Assembly (NCBI RefSeq): GCF_031585635.1
Contig: NZ_CP134196.1
Span: forward strand, 124,001-188,000
DNA from: Paraburkholderia sp. FT54
GTDB lineage: Bacteria > Pseudomonadota > Gammaproteobacteria > Burkholderiales > Burkholderiaceae
Reading direction: 5' to 3'
Length of the DNA stretch: 64,000 nt
Shown: positions 63,051 to 64,000 of the stretch, one piece after another
Layout: each line of letters begins with the position of its first letter
Position numbering within the stretch: the first letter of the stretch is position 1
Program-made: the position numbers and the translations under genes
The notes under the pieces: model-generated
The model's input: the letters and a program-made list of their open reading frames with translations, nothing else
The model's database searches: none
Told to the model about the DNA's origin: nothing

Positions 63051-64000
63051 ATGAAAGCATTAAGGGTTCTCCATAGCGAGTCGTCTCGGGGTTGGGGCGG
63101 CCAGGAAGTACGTACACTCAAGGAAATGATCGCGCTACGTGCGTTGGGTCACAACGTGGAACTTGTCTGCCCTGACGATGCAACGCTCGGGAGCCGTTCG
63201 CAAGCTGAAGGCTTTACGGTGCATCACGCACGCATGCGCGGCGGCGCCGACGTGCTCTCCATGCTGACAATCCGGTCAATTCTTGACCGGCGTCGCTTTG
63301 ATGTGCTGAATACGCACAGCGGTCATGACAGCCTGATCGCCGGCATGGCCGGACGTCTCGCGGGAACGCCACTCATTGTCCGGACTCGGCATCTGGCGCT
63401 GCCCATCACGTCGCTGGCTACATATAATTGGATCCCGCACTGCGTCGTCGCGGTGAGTCATTACGTGCGCAACTATCTGATTTCCGCCGGCATGCAGGAA
63501 AGCCGTGTGGAAACAATATATGACGGCATCGTTAGACCGGACCCACTCACGCATTCAACGCTGCGCGATGAACTCGGACTTGATTCGAACGCTGTCATCG
63601 CTGGAATCGTGGCGATGCTCCGCGGGAATAAGGGGCACGCCGAGCTGATCGCAGCGGTGAGGCCGATGATGATCGACCGGCCGCATCTACATGTCGTGAT
63701 CGCTGGCGAGGGTGGAGAGTTTGACAGGCTCAAGTCGATGATCGACGGCTTCGGGTTATCCCATCGCATTCATTTGCTGGGCTTCCGCAAGGACATCAAC
63801 AACGTGTTGCGTGGCTGTGATCTGTTCGTGCTACCGACCCATCAGGAAGCGCTTGGCCAAGCGTTCATAGAAGCAATGGCGATGGGGCTGCCGGTGATCG
63901 GCACGCACGTGGACGGCGTACCCGAGTTGATCGACTCTGGCGTGAACGGCTTACTGGTGCCCGCACAGGACGTGGATGCATTACGTGGCGCGCTCACACG
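63051..64000 (+). CDS. Family-4 glycosyltransferase (3' end outside window)
   Basis: 316 codons are seen from the ATG at 63051 to the edge. GT-B fold: N-terminal half starts LRVLHSESSRGWGGQE with the acceptor-side Gly-Gly-x-Glu loop, and the C-terminal half has IVAMLRGNKGHAELIAA and the donor-site E-x7-E motif in THQEALGQAFIEAMAMG. These enzymes use nucleotide sugars to build LPS core, capsule or exopolysaccharide. AGGAGA is about ten bases upstream. The gene starts a new region after decayed DNA. Confidence 0.92.
   Translation, partial: MKALRVLHSESSRGWGGQEVRTLKEMIALRALGHNVELVCPDDATLGSRSQAEGFTVHHARMRGGADVLSMLTIRSILDRRRFDVLNTHSGHDSLIAGMAGRLAGTPLIVRTRHLALPITSLATYNWIPHCVVAVSHYVRNYLISAGMQESRVETIYDGIVRPDPLTHSTLRDELGLDSNAVIAGIVAMLRGNKGHAELIAAVRPMMIDRPHLHVVIAGEGGEFDRLKSMIDGFGLSHRIHLLGFRKDINNVLRGCDLFVLPTHQEALGQAFIEAMAMGLPVIGTHVDGVPELIDSGVNGLLVPAQDVDALRGALT

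Noticed and set aside
1..64000. tRNA, rRNA and CRISPR loci
   Set aside because: GGTTCGA-like stretches (e.g. near 14000, 27205, 39915) do not fold into cloverleaf ends, no rRNA motifs were seen, and no spaced 24-40-bp repeats are present.

Overview
The window is high-GC DNA from a Burkholderiaceae bacterium, most likely Paraburkholderia or Caballeronia. This rests on codon use, a DUF3331-type gene, the IS repertoire, AapJQMP-type transporters and the style of the aromatic-degradation operon. The density of IS elements, gene fragments and metal-resistance genes suggests an accessory part of a secondary chromosome, megaplasmid or island; the replicon itself cannot be told from the sequence.

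Layout. 1-4.1 kb: an exported alpha/beta hydrolase (cut by the window edge), an AraC regulator, a DHA2 MFS exporter and a glutathione transferase, all on the minus strand. 4.2-13.8 kb: a tightly coupled nine-gene minus-strand operon behind a TTGACA-N17-TAAATT promoter. It encodes a fused monooxygenase/reductase, SDR, MarR, enoyl-CoA hydratase, acyl-CoA dehydrogenase, thioesterase, RidA-like protein, aryl-CoA ligase and a dienelactone hydrolase-NTF2 fusion. It reads as the aerobic CoA-thioester route for 2-aminobenzoate (anthranilate). 14.1-15.2 kb: a complete IS6-family element abutting a fragment of a second IS6 transposase. 15.5-25.0 kb: an uptake and catabolic unit of aldehyde dehydrogenase, fold-III PLP enzyme, polar amino acid ABC transporter, FAH-family hydrolase and LysR regulator.

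25-41 kb is sparse and scarred: a broken cold-shock gene, a frameshifted DUF3331 gene, a sensor kinase with stand-alone receivers, small Gly/His/Tyr-rich lipoproteins (two of them divergent paralogues), a 151-bp MITE with a TTAG duplication, a complete IS3/IS150-type element with an ACC duplication, and fragments of an oxidoreductase and a MerR regulator.

41-56 kb is a metal and oxidant resistance island. It holds a GDT1/TMEM165-type Mn exporter behind a yybP-ykoY Mn riboswitch, the dmeR-dmeF Co/Ni pair, a DMT transporter with a His-rich tail, a chromate operon (chrB-chrA-SOD-ChrB-like-YncE) with a perfect palindrome over the chrB start, a copper bufferin operon (bufA-bufB-bufC-doxX) divergent from an ECF sigma and NrsF-type anti-sigma, a methyltransferase, and a mer operon (merR / merT-merP-GDCCVxC) without merA. 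The bufferin operon carries an exact GTAACC-N16-CGAA match to the Caulobacter SigF promoter, which ties it to the neighbouring sigma/anti-sigma pair.

56-63 kb is again degraded (deleted IS21 istA, truncated aldo-keto reductase and epoxide hydrolase, IS5 and response-regulator remnants) around one intact beta-propeller lipoprotein. The window ends inside a family-4 glycosyltransferase. I saw no rRNA, tRNA or CRISPR array.
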